From Unio delphinus (Eukaryota; Mollusca; Bivalvia; Unionida; Unionidae): a DNA stretch of 64,000 nt. Location: the NCBI GenBank assembly GCA_029339505.1, contig JAQISU010000096.1:6994001-7058000 (forward strand), in the 5' to 3' direction. Each line of letters starts with the position of its first letter. The stretch's first letter is position 1. The notes under the pieces were generated by a model. The model was not told the origin of the DNA, made no database searches, and saw only the letters and a list, made by a program, of their open reading frames with translations. Shown piece by piece: positions 37,007 to 46,956 of the stretch. Position numbers and translations under genes: made by a program.

Positions 37007-37100
37007 TGTAGTGATATTATTTGATATGTTATGAAGCACTTGGAGTTTCTAAAGATTAGCTACTATACAAAGCCCTCATTATTATTGCTATTATTATCGT
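37007..37100. mobile_element. LINE 3'-tail fragment
   Basis: TATGAAGCACTTGGAGTTTC, TAAAGATTAGCTACTATACA and AAGCCCTCATTATTATT match the 3' end of the LINE at 41590-41670. It interrupts the usual intron phrase GTGTATCATTG..TTGAATTC. Short 5'-truncated insert ending in an (ATT)n tail. Confidence 0.75.
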
Positions 37101-37354
37101 TGAATTCTATTTGTCATTCATGTTGATGAGATATCACAACTAGGCCTCCTTTCTGGTGTGTTAGGCAGATAATTATTTCAATACAGCTGATGTCTTGCCT
37201 TTATCATGTGCATGCATTGAAACCAAGCATCTAATTCATAGTAAGTCTCAATTTGACGATTCCATTAATTGCATTAATGTAAAACCAAAGATCCATTTCA
37301 TAAATTACCATGTGTCACTGTCAGCTCCACTTTGTTTCCTTTCTATTGCAACAG

Positions 37355-37618
37355 ACTATCGTAAACCAAAGAAATATCCAACAGACTATCATAAACCAAA
37401 GGAATATCCAACAGACTATCATAAACCAAAGGAATATCCAAAAGACTATCATAAACCAAAGGAATATCCAACAGACTATCATAAACAAAAGGAATATCCA
37501 ACAGACTATCGTAAACCAAAGGAATATCCAATAGACCATCATAAACCCAAGGAATATCCAATAGACTATCATGTAGTAACAGACTATCCAACAGACTATC
37601 CTGTGGTAACAGAAGGGG
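37355..37618 (+). CDS. Repeat exon 17 (88 aa, long type, divergent end)
   Basis: Acceptor ATTGCAACAG, donor GTAAGT, phase 1-1. Seven Lys-rich units (R-KK, H-KE, H-KE ending PK, H-KE, DYHKQKEYPT, R-KE ending PI, DHHKPKEYPI), then DYHVVTDYPT and DYPVVTEG. The final Val is Gly. The end carries two octapeptide-like modules, linking it to exons 2 and 22. Confidence 0.88.
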
Positions 37619-37735
37619 GTAAGTACACAAGATTTCATGATTTCTGCTATGTAATATTGGACTTGTAATTTGCCAGAAGAAAAAAAAGATGCCATAGTTG
37701 TAAACAATACTTGGAACAGTTTTCATTATTCATAT

Positions 37736-39054
37736 TGTAGCGTTTGCAAAGGTTGGGGTGGGGTACTTCCAATATATTAATTAAAATATTATGGAAATTC
37801 CACCCTGGCTCGTGAAGTTATAAAGTTAAATTAATGATGAAATAGATGTACAGCTCTGAGCCCCCAGTCAGCACTGCCCACGGTTAAATTATATAGAACA
37901 CGAAGATGAAATTCAAAATAAGAACAGTTTAATAAAGTCGATAATTTTTAATGATAAACTCAATCACTTGTCCTCCAAGTGACAGCCTACTTCATCTCGT
38001 GATTTTCAGTGTGAGTTCGATTTTTCCCTGGCCTTTGGTTCTACTCATCTCTTTATTTCGTTCCTCCCACTCCTCCTGGATTTCACCTCTCCCGACTTCT
38101 CTCCTTCCTTATCTTTTCTTCCGACTCTCTATCGGAGACAGAGACCACTATCACTGGTCTGTCCCTCGAAGCTTCCGGAGAAAACCACAAGGCATTAACA
38201 TATGGTTTATCGAATCTCACCTCACACTAAATCATCAATTAACCATTAGATAAGGCTATTACTTTTTAGGTCACGCATACATACACATCGAAATTCCCAC
38301 ACACTCTTACAGGGAAAACAATGGTGTAATAGCACGGTATCATACATACATCAATACTTTGTGTCACATCAGTATATCCAAATATCCGATGGCTAGCAAG
38401 CAATAGGATTCTTTACAAATATCAACTCATTCTTCAAAATATACAAACATATTAACATCACAAAATAATTATTCCTGCTACGATTCTAGTAATAATAATA
38501 AGTATATCTATGATCTATAATTAAATGCAGTCGCATTCAGCAAAGATCGAACAACTAGCTCACTGACCTTTAGAAGCTACACTTAGAATCCTGTCCTAAG
38601 GTTTTTTCCCCGCCAATAATGTATGGCTGATTGGAGCTGCTATCTTCTGGCAATCTCTAACGAACTATAGCAAACTAAATCTTGCTGGCAGGTTTAAGGA
38701 TATCATACTTAGCCCAAATCAGGGTCCCATCCCTATCTCGATTCTGATTGGGTAGCACTGTGGCCCTGTCCAATCGAGTAAGCGATCAATTCAACCTGGC
38801 TGTCAGTCTGCGGAACAAGAAGATAAGGCACGTTTACTCCTTCAGGCATCTTCTTTGATCTGCACAAGTGCTTCCACACCAAGGTGATAATTGCACTTCT
38901 GACTGCCTTTGTCAGGCTTCCCACACTAGCCACGGCAAACTTACATAAGGGATAGTGTTAGCCTGCGGTCATGTTTAACATTAAACAATGTCTTGTCCAA
39001 ATTACTTTGATTATACATGTTTCTATACTATTTTGGGTCAGGCAAAACGCCACA
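37736..39054. mobile_element. TIR element with 5-bp target duplication, non-autonomous
   Basis: Left end TGTAGCGTTTGC, right end GCAAAACGCCACA (inverted TGTGGCGTTTTGC). Flanked by CATAT at 37731-37735 and 39055-39059. 1319 bp, more GC-rich than the surrounding introns, and absent from sister introns. Its open frames (37951 +, 38733 -) show no transposase motif that I recognise. Superfamily not assigned. Confidence 0.6.
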
Positions 39055-39483
39055 CATATTAACATATTAATGAGAAAATAACTACTTGTGTTTTTTCTCA
39101 GCTTTAGTGCAGACAATTATTTTTCCATTAAGCTAATCTCTTGCCCCTATCTTGTGTATACATTTAAACCAAGTATCTAATTCTCAGTAAGTCTCAATTT
39201 GACAGTTCTGTTAAATGCATAAATGTAAAAGCATTTATCAAAGTGAAGTATCCATTTGACAGTTCCAGCGCATGCATTATTGTATCTGTGTTAGGTCTAT
39301 TGGATGCATTAATGCAAAAGAGTGCATCAATTGCTCTGATTATCCTTCCATTCACTTCATTCACATGTAAAAGTATTTTAGTATTCATTGATGACTATTT
39401 GTGAAGATTCTTGAGTATCCTTCTCTACAGATATGGTTCTCCATGTGGTATTATGAAAATTTGTTTCCTTTCTATTGCAACAG

Positions 39484-39537
39484 AGTACCCTAAACATAAA
39501 GAATATCCCACAGACTATCCTGTACTAACAGCTGTGG
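39484..39537 (+). CDS. Repeat exon 18 (18 aa)
   Basis: Acceptor ATTGCAACAG, donor GTAAGT, phase 1-1. EYPKHKEYPT (first residue Glu via G|AG) then DYPVLTAV. Confidence 0.8.
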
Positions 39538-39847
39538 GTAAGTACACCAGATTTTATGATACCAGATGTGTAATATTGTGTAACTTTCCATTTTAAAAAA
39601 TGAAGCCATAATAGTAAACACACTACATGTACTTGAAAAGATCCCTGATCCAAGATTTGTCAGTATATTCATGAATTCTAGTTGTCATTCATGTTGACTT
39701 AAGAAAATTACCAATAGACCTCGTATGTGAAGCATTAGGCAAACAATTTATCCATACAGATAATCTCTCTTGTCCCTATCATGTGTATACACTGAAACCA
39801 AGCATTTAATTCTTAGTAAGTCTCAATTTGAAAGTCCTATTACATAT

Positions 39848-40008
39848 ATTAATGTGGGTATGTGAGAAATCTTACCAGAAGCTTCTCATGGAGCGGTGGT
39901 TTTTTCCGGGGTTTTCTCTGATTCTTCCTTCACCATTAATAGTGGCTGCCATGTATAGCCTATCTTGTGATGAGAAATTGTGTTAAACCCTGCAATAACA
40001 TATATTAA
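39848..40008 (+). mobile_element. SINE-B, 5'-truncated
   Basis: Begins within AATGTGGGTATGTGAGAAA and runs through TTCTTCCTTCACCATTAATA, GCTGCCATGTATAGCCTATC, GAAATTGTGTTAAACCC. The tRNA head is absent. Confidence 0.8.
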
Positions 40009-40246
40009 TGGAAAACCAAACATCAATGTCTTGATTTCAGTTGCATTGCATGCATTAATGTAAAATTAAGCATTGTAGTTGCTGTGATTCTCCCTCCATT
40101 CACTTCTGTCACATGCAGCACTAAAACGAAGAATTTTTGTATTCATTGCTAACCATTTAAGTTTCTACAGAATCTCATTCTCTGCAAAGAAGATTTTTCA
40201 TTTGATATTTAGGAGTCTGAAATTTGTTTCCTTTCTATTGGATTTG

Positions 40247-40300
40247 ACTATCCTGAATCAAATGAATATCCAACAGACTATCCTGTAGTGACAGAAGTTG
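40247..40300 (+). CDS. Repeat exon 19 with lost acceptor AG (18 aa, or 8 aa)
   Basis: By alignment the exon is DYPESNEYPT plus DYPVVTEV, phase 1-1, donor GTAAGT. At the usual acceptor the sequence reads ATTGGATTTG|AC instead of ATTGGAACAG|AC, so the invariant AG is gone. The monomer inside the exon contains CCAACAG|AC at 40271-40278, in the same phase; splicing there would give an 8-residue exon, 40277-40300 (DYPVVTEV). The other options are exon skipping (also in frame) or a dead exon. Confidence 0.55.
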
Positions 40301-40519
40301 GTAAGTTCACCAGGTTTTAATTTATCAAAATGTAGCATGGTACCTGTAATTGCCAGAAAAATGTCATAATAGTAAATACAGTACTTGGGGGGGAAAGAAA
40401 AAATTTTTTTTTGCCTTATTCAGATTTTCTCAGTGTATCATCAAATTCTAGTTCTCTTTGATGATAATGGGGAGGAACCAGTAGGCGTCTTGATTGAACA
40501 TTTAGGCAGTCATCGGTTT

Positions 40520-41670
40520 TTCCATGCAGATGATCTGTTGCTTCTGTCAACTGGTTAAACTGGTTTAGATCATACCTAAACCAAAGGTCTCTACAAGTAA
40601 TCATTGGAAATATTAACTCTCAGACTCACACTATTCATTCAGGGTTCCCTCAAGGCTCAGTTTTGGACCCTTTAATATCTATATCGTCAACCGTTGTCAA
40701 CTGTCCCAGAGATACCATTACGTATTGCATTATTCAACGCCCAGTTAGTAGGACCACCAGAAAGGTGCACAGAAATAGTTGATTTTATCAATGACCAGAA
40801 TATTGACGTCTTCTTCCTTGACGGAAACATGGCTAAAAACATCAGGCGATGAGCCCAGTGCGTGGATTTAACACCCACCACTTACTCCATCAAGTCATTC
40901 CCCCGCAACTCACGCGAAGTTGGAATTGCTGTCATCACAAAGAATTTTGTGATAAAATGTCTGAAGTACAATACAAGCTTCAATTTCTGCCACACATCGT
41001 TTGAACAAGTCGAAACAACACTCAAACTGAAACAAAGGTCGGTCCATTTTATCTGTCTCTACCACCCTCCTCCTAGTAGAAAAAACAAGCTGACTGAATC
41101 TTTTTCTGGAGCAGTTTACAAATTTTCAGGAGTATGGAAATTTGATAGGTGGCAACCTAATTATTCTTGGAGATTTCAACTTTCACTTTGTCCTGGAAAC
41201 CCATACATGTCAAAACTCCTAGATTTCATTCATGTTTTCAACCTTAAACAGTCAGTTAACCAACCCACCCATAAACATGGTCACATTTTAGACTGGTTTC
41301 TTCATAAACCTGATAATATTCTGCAATCTTCTGACAATCATATACTCATTATTCCCACTATAAAAACGAAGTCATATGGACAGTGTCTTTTGCATACCAA
41401 GGCCTAGCAATTTGGAACAAATTGCCCATTGAAATTAGACTTGAAGACAGTGATCCCTGTCAAGAGTGCTCTTAAAACTCAGCTTTTTCGACTGCAATAA
41501 CAAAATTAAAAGACCTAATAATGTTTACTACCTTAAATATTGACCTCTTTTTCTAAATTCATGGTGTTTGTTTTGTTTTTGTTTTTTGTAGTTATATTAT
41601 AGATGTAAAGGACTTAGAGGTTCTAAAGATTAGGCGATATACAAAGTCCTCATTATTATTATTACATGCC
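40520..41670 (+). pseudogene. Rearranged non-LTR retrotransposon pieces (CR1/Jockey-like)
   Basis: Three LINE parts in the wrong order. (1) 40556-40675: reverse-transcriptase motif WFRSYLNQRSLQVIIG followed by GFPQGSVLDPL. (2) 40715-41350: APE-type endonuclease, with IALFNAQLVGPPERCTEI, a gap with a stop, VDLTPTTYSIKSFPRN, GIAVITKNF, HFICLYHPPP, then PTHKHGHILDWFLHKP; interrupted by frameshifts around 41100-41200. (3) 41365-41490: the C-terminal segment SYGQCLLHTKA and AIWNKLPIEIRL, then the 3' UTR to (ATT)n. A normal LINE has endonuclease before reverse transcriptase, so this is an internally deleted or template-switched copy. Non-functional. Confidence 0.8.
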
Positions 41671-41752
41671 AATACATACTACAAAGTTTCTTATTATCCA
41701 AACCTCTTGGATACTTTGATAATCATGTGTTAAGTTTGTACAGAATATCCTT

Positions 41753-42003
41753 TGGGCACCTCAAGTAGCCAAATGGTCTAAAGCCTGCTCAGTAATGGAT
41801 CACTGCCATCTCATCTGTCTGCATGGGTTAGAGTCTCAGATTTGGCCAATGTGGGTATGTGAGAAAGTTTGCCAGTAGCTTCTCGTGGTTCAGTGGTTTT
41901 TAAAGGGCATTTTTCCCGGGTTCTTCCTCCACCATTAATACTGGTCGCCATGTATAGCCTATTGTGTGCTGAAAAATGGCATTAAACCCTATGATAACAA
42001 CAT
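41753..42003 (+). mobile_element. SINE-B, near full length
   Basis: Head GGGCACCTCAAGTAGCCAAA, TGGTCTAAAGCCTG, B box GGGTTAGAGTCTCAG, then the body to GGCATTAAACCC. Target duplication AATATCCTT at 41744-41752 and 42004-42012. It sits just upstream of exon 20. Confidence 0.85.
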
Positions 42004-42077
42004 AATATCCTTCCCTATAGTTTTCCATTTGGTATTCTGAAGCCTAAAACTTCTTTGTTTTATTTCAATTGCAACAG

Positions 42078-42161
42078 ACTATCGTAAACCAAAGAAATAT
42101 CCAACAGACTATCGTAAACCAAAAGAATATCTAACAGACTATCCTGTAGTAACAGAAATTG
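42078..42161 (+). CDS. Repeat exon 20 (28 aa)
   Basis: Acceptor ATTGCAACAG, donor GTATGT (not the usual GTAAGT), phase 1-1. DYRKPKKYPT, DYRKPKEYLT (Pro to Leu), DYPVVTEI. Confidence 0.82.
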
Positions 42162-42179
42162 GTATGTTCACCAGATATT

Positions 42180-43153
42180 TTTTCCTTCTGATTGTAGCAT
42201 AGAACCTGTAATTGCTAGAATAAAAAGATGTCATAAATAGTAGATACATTTTTTCTTTGTGTTCTTCAGTTACAGTTCTAATTACTCTTTATGAGAATGT
42301 AACAAATATAAGCTTTGTAGGTAAAGTTTTAGGCATTTATGTATAAGTATACATTTGTTAGTCCAATTGCATGCATTATTATCAAACCTTGCATGCATGT
42401 TTAAGTATACATGGATTTAAGTTAAAAAATTTTTGTTGGTTTCTTTGCATGTGTTAATAATGCAAAATCAAGCATCATAGTTGCTACAATTATCTTTCCA
42501 TTAATTTTGGTCAAATGGATTATGGTGAAAATCATTATTTTCATCTCTATAAACGTCCACCAACTGCATGTCACTGAAGTACTTGGAAGCTATGCATATT
42601 GGTCTCTGTAAATATCAATTGGTCACTTTTGTCACGTGCATCTACTATAAAAACAAAGTGCATGTTCTTTGTAAATATTGATCTGTCACATGCATTGATG
42701 TGAAACCAATTAGTTTAATTTCTGTAAATGTTCTTGAATCACTTCAGCTGTGTTTTTAAGGATTTTATATTGTCTTTATCAGTTAACATAATATTTTGAA
42801 GCATGCATTACCATGAAAGCATGCATTTAAATAAAGAGGTAGTGTTTACGCAAATTTCCAGCCATTGCTTTTGACACATGTGATACTGTCTCTGTAAATA
42901 TTCATTTATCTATTTTATGTCCATGGAGTAGCAGCTGCCAAGACGAGCATCATGGTTCTTTTAAACAAACATTTATGTCCTTCAGCATACCTAAGAATGT
43001 TTACATGTCAGTACAAACTTGGATCAAAATTCCTAGTTATCCAGACCATACATGTGTGATTTAATAAACATTTCTTACAGAATCTCCCCAACAGAGATAG
43101 TTTTCCATGTGGTATATCAGTAGTTTAAAACTGTTTCTTTTCTATTGCAACAG
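42180..43153. other. Intron with degenerate ~70-bp monomers
   Basis: Diverged units (TTTTGTCACGTGCAT, GTGAAACCAA, CTCTGTAAATATC). No coding feature. Confidence 0.55.
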
Positions 43154-43195
43154 ACTATCCTAAATCAACAGACTATCCTATAGTAACAGATGTTG
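43154..43195 (+). CDS. Repeat exon 21 (14 aa, smallest)
   Basis: Acceptor ATTGCAACAG, donor GTAAGT, phase 1-1. DYPKSTDYPIVTDV: a deletion removes KEYP from the single decapeptide. 42 bp, at the low end for a constitutive exon. Confidence 0.75.
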
Positions 43196-44018
43196 GTAAG
43201 TACATTGCATTTTATTATTTACTCTAAATCAAGCATAGAATCTGGATTGCCCATAGAAATGAAGCCATAATAATGTAATAGGGCACACAAAATAATGAAA
43301 ACTATCCAAAACTTTTCAGAGTATCCATGAATTCCAATTGTCATCATGGTGTAATGAAAAAGTAACCATGCTTTTAGGTAGACAATATTATTTATCAATA
43401 CAGTTGATCTGTGGCATATCAGACTGTGAAAACAAGCTTCTATTTCTCAATAAATTTACAATCTTAAGATCCATTATATGCGCTAATGTGAAACCAAGCA
43501 TCATAGTTGCTCTGCTTATCCTGAGATTCACATCAGTCACATGCAATAATATGAAACTAAACATTGTGGTCTGGTAAATATTGACTGAATGAATCTGTCA
43601 CATGCAATAATATGAAACTAAACATCTTGGTTTTGGTAAATATCCATCTTACACATCCATCACAATGGATTGATGTGAAACCAAGATTTTCAGTTTCTGT
43701 AAGTATCCTTCAATCACTTCAACCATGTTTTAAGAATGTTTTGTTTTATCTTTATCTGTAAAACAACCTTCTGTTCTTTCTGGCAAATATTTAATTGTAA
43801 TAGCATGCATTTCTTTGTGTGTTGTGTGTGCGTGCCATGTATTCCCATCCTTGCTTTTGACACATGAATTACTGCGAGACCACACATTTCAGTCTGTGTA
43901 AATAATCCATCTATTATTTTTGTCAGTTTGTGTGTGCCCTGGTGTAATAGCAGCTCACAAGATGTGTAACATGGATCTTTTAAACAATAAGGATATCTCA
44001 AAATATTATGTACATATT

Positions 44019-44086
44019 ATTTCATTATTATTATTATTTCATTATTATTATTATTTCATTATTATTATTATTTATTTATTATTTTT
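44019..44086. repeat. (ATT)n microsatellite
   Basis: Repeated TTATTATTATTATTTCA units in the intron before exon 22. Confidence 0.9.
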
Positions 44087-44195
44087 CCAAGCCATACATT
44101 CATTGATAACCATTTGTGTGGTTTCTGCAGAATCTCTTTTCTGATTTAGTATACAGGAGTCTGAAAATTTCTTTGTTTCCATTCTATTGCAACAG

Positions 44196-44249
44196 ACTAT
44201 CCTATAGTAACTAACTATCCAACAGACTATCCTGTAGTAACAGACATGG
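44196..44249 (+). CDS. Repeat exon 22 (18 aa, last repeat exon)
   Basis: Acceptor ATTGCAACAG, donor GTAAGT, phase 1-1. DYPIVTNYPT then DYPVVTDM, nearly the same as exon 2. Splicing to 45145 makes G|TT, so the protein continues TDMV-ECKNG into the first chitin-binding domain. Confidence 0.8.
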
Positions 44250-45144
44250 GTAAGTACACCAAATTTTGTGATTTCTCAATATGTATTATAGGACCTGTAA
44301 TTGCCAGAAAAAATACCATAATAGTAAATACAATACTTAGAACAATATTCATTATTTTCTGTTCTGTCCATTTTTCATTGTATCCTTAAATTCTAGTTAT
44401 TGTCATGTTAATGAGAAAATTTCAAAGAGTGCAATTTTTGCACATGTGGAAAATTTCAGTTTTATTTGAGTAGAATTTATAATGAAGAATGAATTTTCAC
44501 ACTTGACAACCAGCATGTTTTGTAGTGTTGCACTAGAACATAATTTCTCAGGATGTCAACATATTCCATAAAGAACATTATCAAGCATCTTTCAAAACCA
44601 ATTTTTGGACACTTCCAGAAAGAAGCTGCGAGCCATTCATGTAAAGCCTTTTGATTTTAAATGTTAGATTAAAGAACTGTCAGATAACAAATGTCACCAA
44701 TAGGCTTTGTACACTGCATGCATATAAAATTGTGTACAGCTGTGTATTAGAGATAAAATACATTAAACTGTTCATCCGAGTGGACTGAAGATGAACTGAA
44801 ACATTTTTTGAGCAAGTACCATATTTACTCACTTATAAATTGAGTTCCAGCTACACACAAAGATATATCCCGATTCGCTGTTGCCAAATGCATTGCAGAT
44901 CAGAGGCTTCATAAAAGAACAATTACAAAAGGATAATTGATTGCATGTTAGTTAAAAGATTCTGCACAGAAATAAAGACAAATCTCTATATGAGCTTGCT
45001 CTTACATATGTAAATCTGTATAAGAAAAGAATTATTTTGTTATATTTAACTAAACAAAAAAGTTAAACCATTTGGTTTTAGTAAACTTCACTTTTCATTG
45101 CAAGTTTGTGTTAAATTGTGCAGTACAGACCTTCTTTTAAATAG
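44250..45144. other. Intron between the repeat region and the chitin-binding region
   Basis: The first ~150 bp carries the usual post-exon block; then the intronic monomers stop and do not return in the rest of the window. This is a sharp change of intron type at the domain border. No gene. Confidence 0.55.
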
Positions 45145-45312
45145 TTGAATGTAAGAACGGAAAGAAGTTTTCTGACCCAGATGACTGTACAGCCTACTAC
45201 CTGTGTAGGTTTGGGATCCTGGTTCGAAGAAATTGTCCACATGGTTTGCACTTTAGAAAATCCAGTGGTACCTGTGTCCCTGCAGATGGCCCTGATGGCA
45301 GCTGTGCAGAAA
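45145..45312 (+). CDS. CBM14 exon 1: chitin-binding type-2 domain
   Basis: Acceptor TTTTAAATAG, donor GTAAGA, phase 1-1, 56 codons. Reads from ECKNGKKFSDPDDC through TAYYLC, RFGILVRRNC, PHGLHFRKSSGTC to VPADGPDGSC. Six cysteines with spacing 11-5-9-12-9, the peritrophin-A (CBM14) pattern, including the aromatic pair (YY) before Cys3 typical of the chitin-binding face. Family knowledge: three disulfides, extracellular, binds chitin in peritrophic matrix, cuticle or shell matrix. Longer open frames in other phases here (for example from the TTG at 45145) are shadows. Confidence 0.92.
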
Positions 45313-46779
45313 GTAAGAGTTCACATGGAATTTTGTTATACTTATGTCTTCCACCTGCATATATCCATGTTTCTAATTTGGATCCAGCTGCAAACATGTA
45401 CCTGGATATGTTGCTGTATCTTACATAGGCAGGTTAGGTATTCTGTTTGTTCTGAGAGTACTCCTACAAATTAAACAGACACAAATCTGCCAATGCATTT
45501 TGAGTGGCAGATTTCTGTCTGCATGCTTTACAGCTAGATCTGACTTGTGAATATATATGGTTATGACCTTGGCCATCAGCAAACTTGTGATACTGAACAT
45601 CACAGACAGATGCAAGATTTGGCCAAAAGGGATTTGAAAAATTGGACATTTCCCAGAAGGTCATCAAGAATCTTGTTGTATATATTTTGGAAATCATCCT
45701 CAAGTCTGTTGCAGAAGTATCACATGTATGCATCATCATTGTTATTTTTTGCATGAATTGGTGATTGTGTTTTTTTTTTTATATAAATGGCAATGCATTA
45801 CTACCATGGCACCTTGGTTGATTGGGTTTGATTCTTGGTGCTGGCACATATGAGGGTACATGGTCAGCCAACATTAGATTTCTGTAGGTTCAGCAGTTCA
45901 TTCAGGCAACTTAGCTCCATCACCTGAGCATACTTAATCCTAGCCGCCCACTAATTATTCCACGTAAGGAGTCCGCTGATCGTAAAGTCCTAAAATCCAG
46001 GAGTCCTATTCAGATGTTTAGTTGTTGCTGAGGGTTCATGCAGATCCATTGAAAATGTGCAGCATGTGGATTTCCAATGCAAAATAAATAGGAAATTGTA
46101 AATTAACCTTTTCCACCTACATATTTGTCCCAGCACCCTGGTATCATTTCAGCATTAATAATACACACTGCACAGTTCGATACTATTTAATGTGAAAAGT
46201 CATCTTGCTTCAATCAAATGTTCATCAGAATTATTCTTTGTAATTTTGATAAATGCACTCATGATTCTCTAAAAAGCCTTTACTTAATGATAACATGTTC
46301 AAAGGTTATTTGACAGCCATTTTTCATAATTTACCTAGTTTGCATGAAAGATACTTTTGTAAACCTTGAGTCCAGTTACATGTGGTTTTTCAGGCAGTAT
46401 ATATACCCTGCAAAAAAAAAAAAAACACACCAGGAACTTAGCTTTAAAAAATTAATATACCATACAAGTTCAGGAACCTTAGCATAACAGCAAATATGGG
46501 AAGATTCATGGCATGTCCATTGTCATGGCAACACACAGAATAGGTACAGGACTGGATTAGTATTTTAAGTATGTTGAGCACATATTGTCACCCACTTCAT
46601 TTTGGTCCAAAATAGCTGTGCTTTTCATTGGTGGATATATTTTGTTCAGAAGAGACAAAAATTAAGTAGGATCTTGATATCTATTAATGTTATCCTTAAC
46701 AGGATAGGCTGGTCTTTCTTGCACATCTCTGTATGCACAACTTGCATTCTTTGAGTGGAAACTTTTCCTTGAATTTCAG
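45313..46779. other. Intron between CBM14 exons 1 and 2
   Basis: Mostly without recognisable features. At about 45805-46060 a moderately GC-rich block with TTGGGTTTGATTCTTGG (B-box-like) may be an old tRNA-derived SINE of a third kind; I have no second copy to support it. Poly-A runs near 46411-46424. Confidence 0.4.
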
Positions 46780-46956
46780 CCTCTAAAAAGGAATGTGTTC
46801 CAGGACAGACTGAACGAAATCATTACAACTGCAGTAGCTACTACGCATGCAATGATGCAAGGTTTCAGCTTAAATACTGCCCCATTGGTCAGGTGTACAG
46901 TTCAAACAAGAAAAGTTGTGTTAAGCAATATGGTTACTATGATGACTGTTCCACAA
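46780..46956 (+). CDS. CBM14 exon 2: chitin-binding type-2 domain
   Basis: Acceptor TTGAATTTCAG, donor GTTAGT (weaker than GTAAGT), phase 1-1, 59 codons. Begins with Thr (A|CC) then SKKECVPGQTERNHYNC, SSYYAC, NDARFQLKYC, PIGQVYSSNKKSC, VKQYGYYDDC, ST. Cysteine spacing 11-5-9-12-9, identical to CBM14 exons 1 and 3. The SYY aromatic pair is kept. Basic patches (SKK, NKK) flank the domain. Confidence 0.92.

Noticed and set aside
25577..37726. Antisense frames reading DIPLVYDSLL or IVCWIFLWFM and sense frames reading QQTIINQRNI
   Set aside because: Alternative frames of the same 30-bp monomer. Only the DYxKPKEYPT frame keeps phase across acceptors and donors and ends consistently at the donors.
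37951..38253. 100-aa frame inside the TIR element as transposase
   Set aside because: Low-complexity Ser/Leu-rich translation without DDE-type motifs and no matching frame nearby.
45145..45474. 109-aa open frame through the first CBM14 exon
   Set aside because: Wrong phase. The six-cysteine domain is in the phase consistent with the splice sites; the longer frame reads into the intron.
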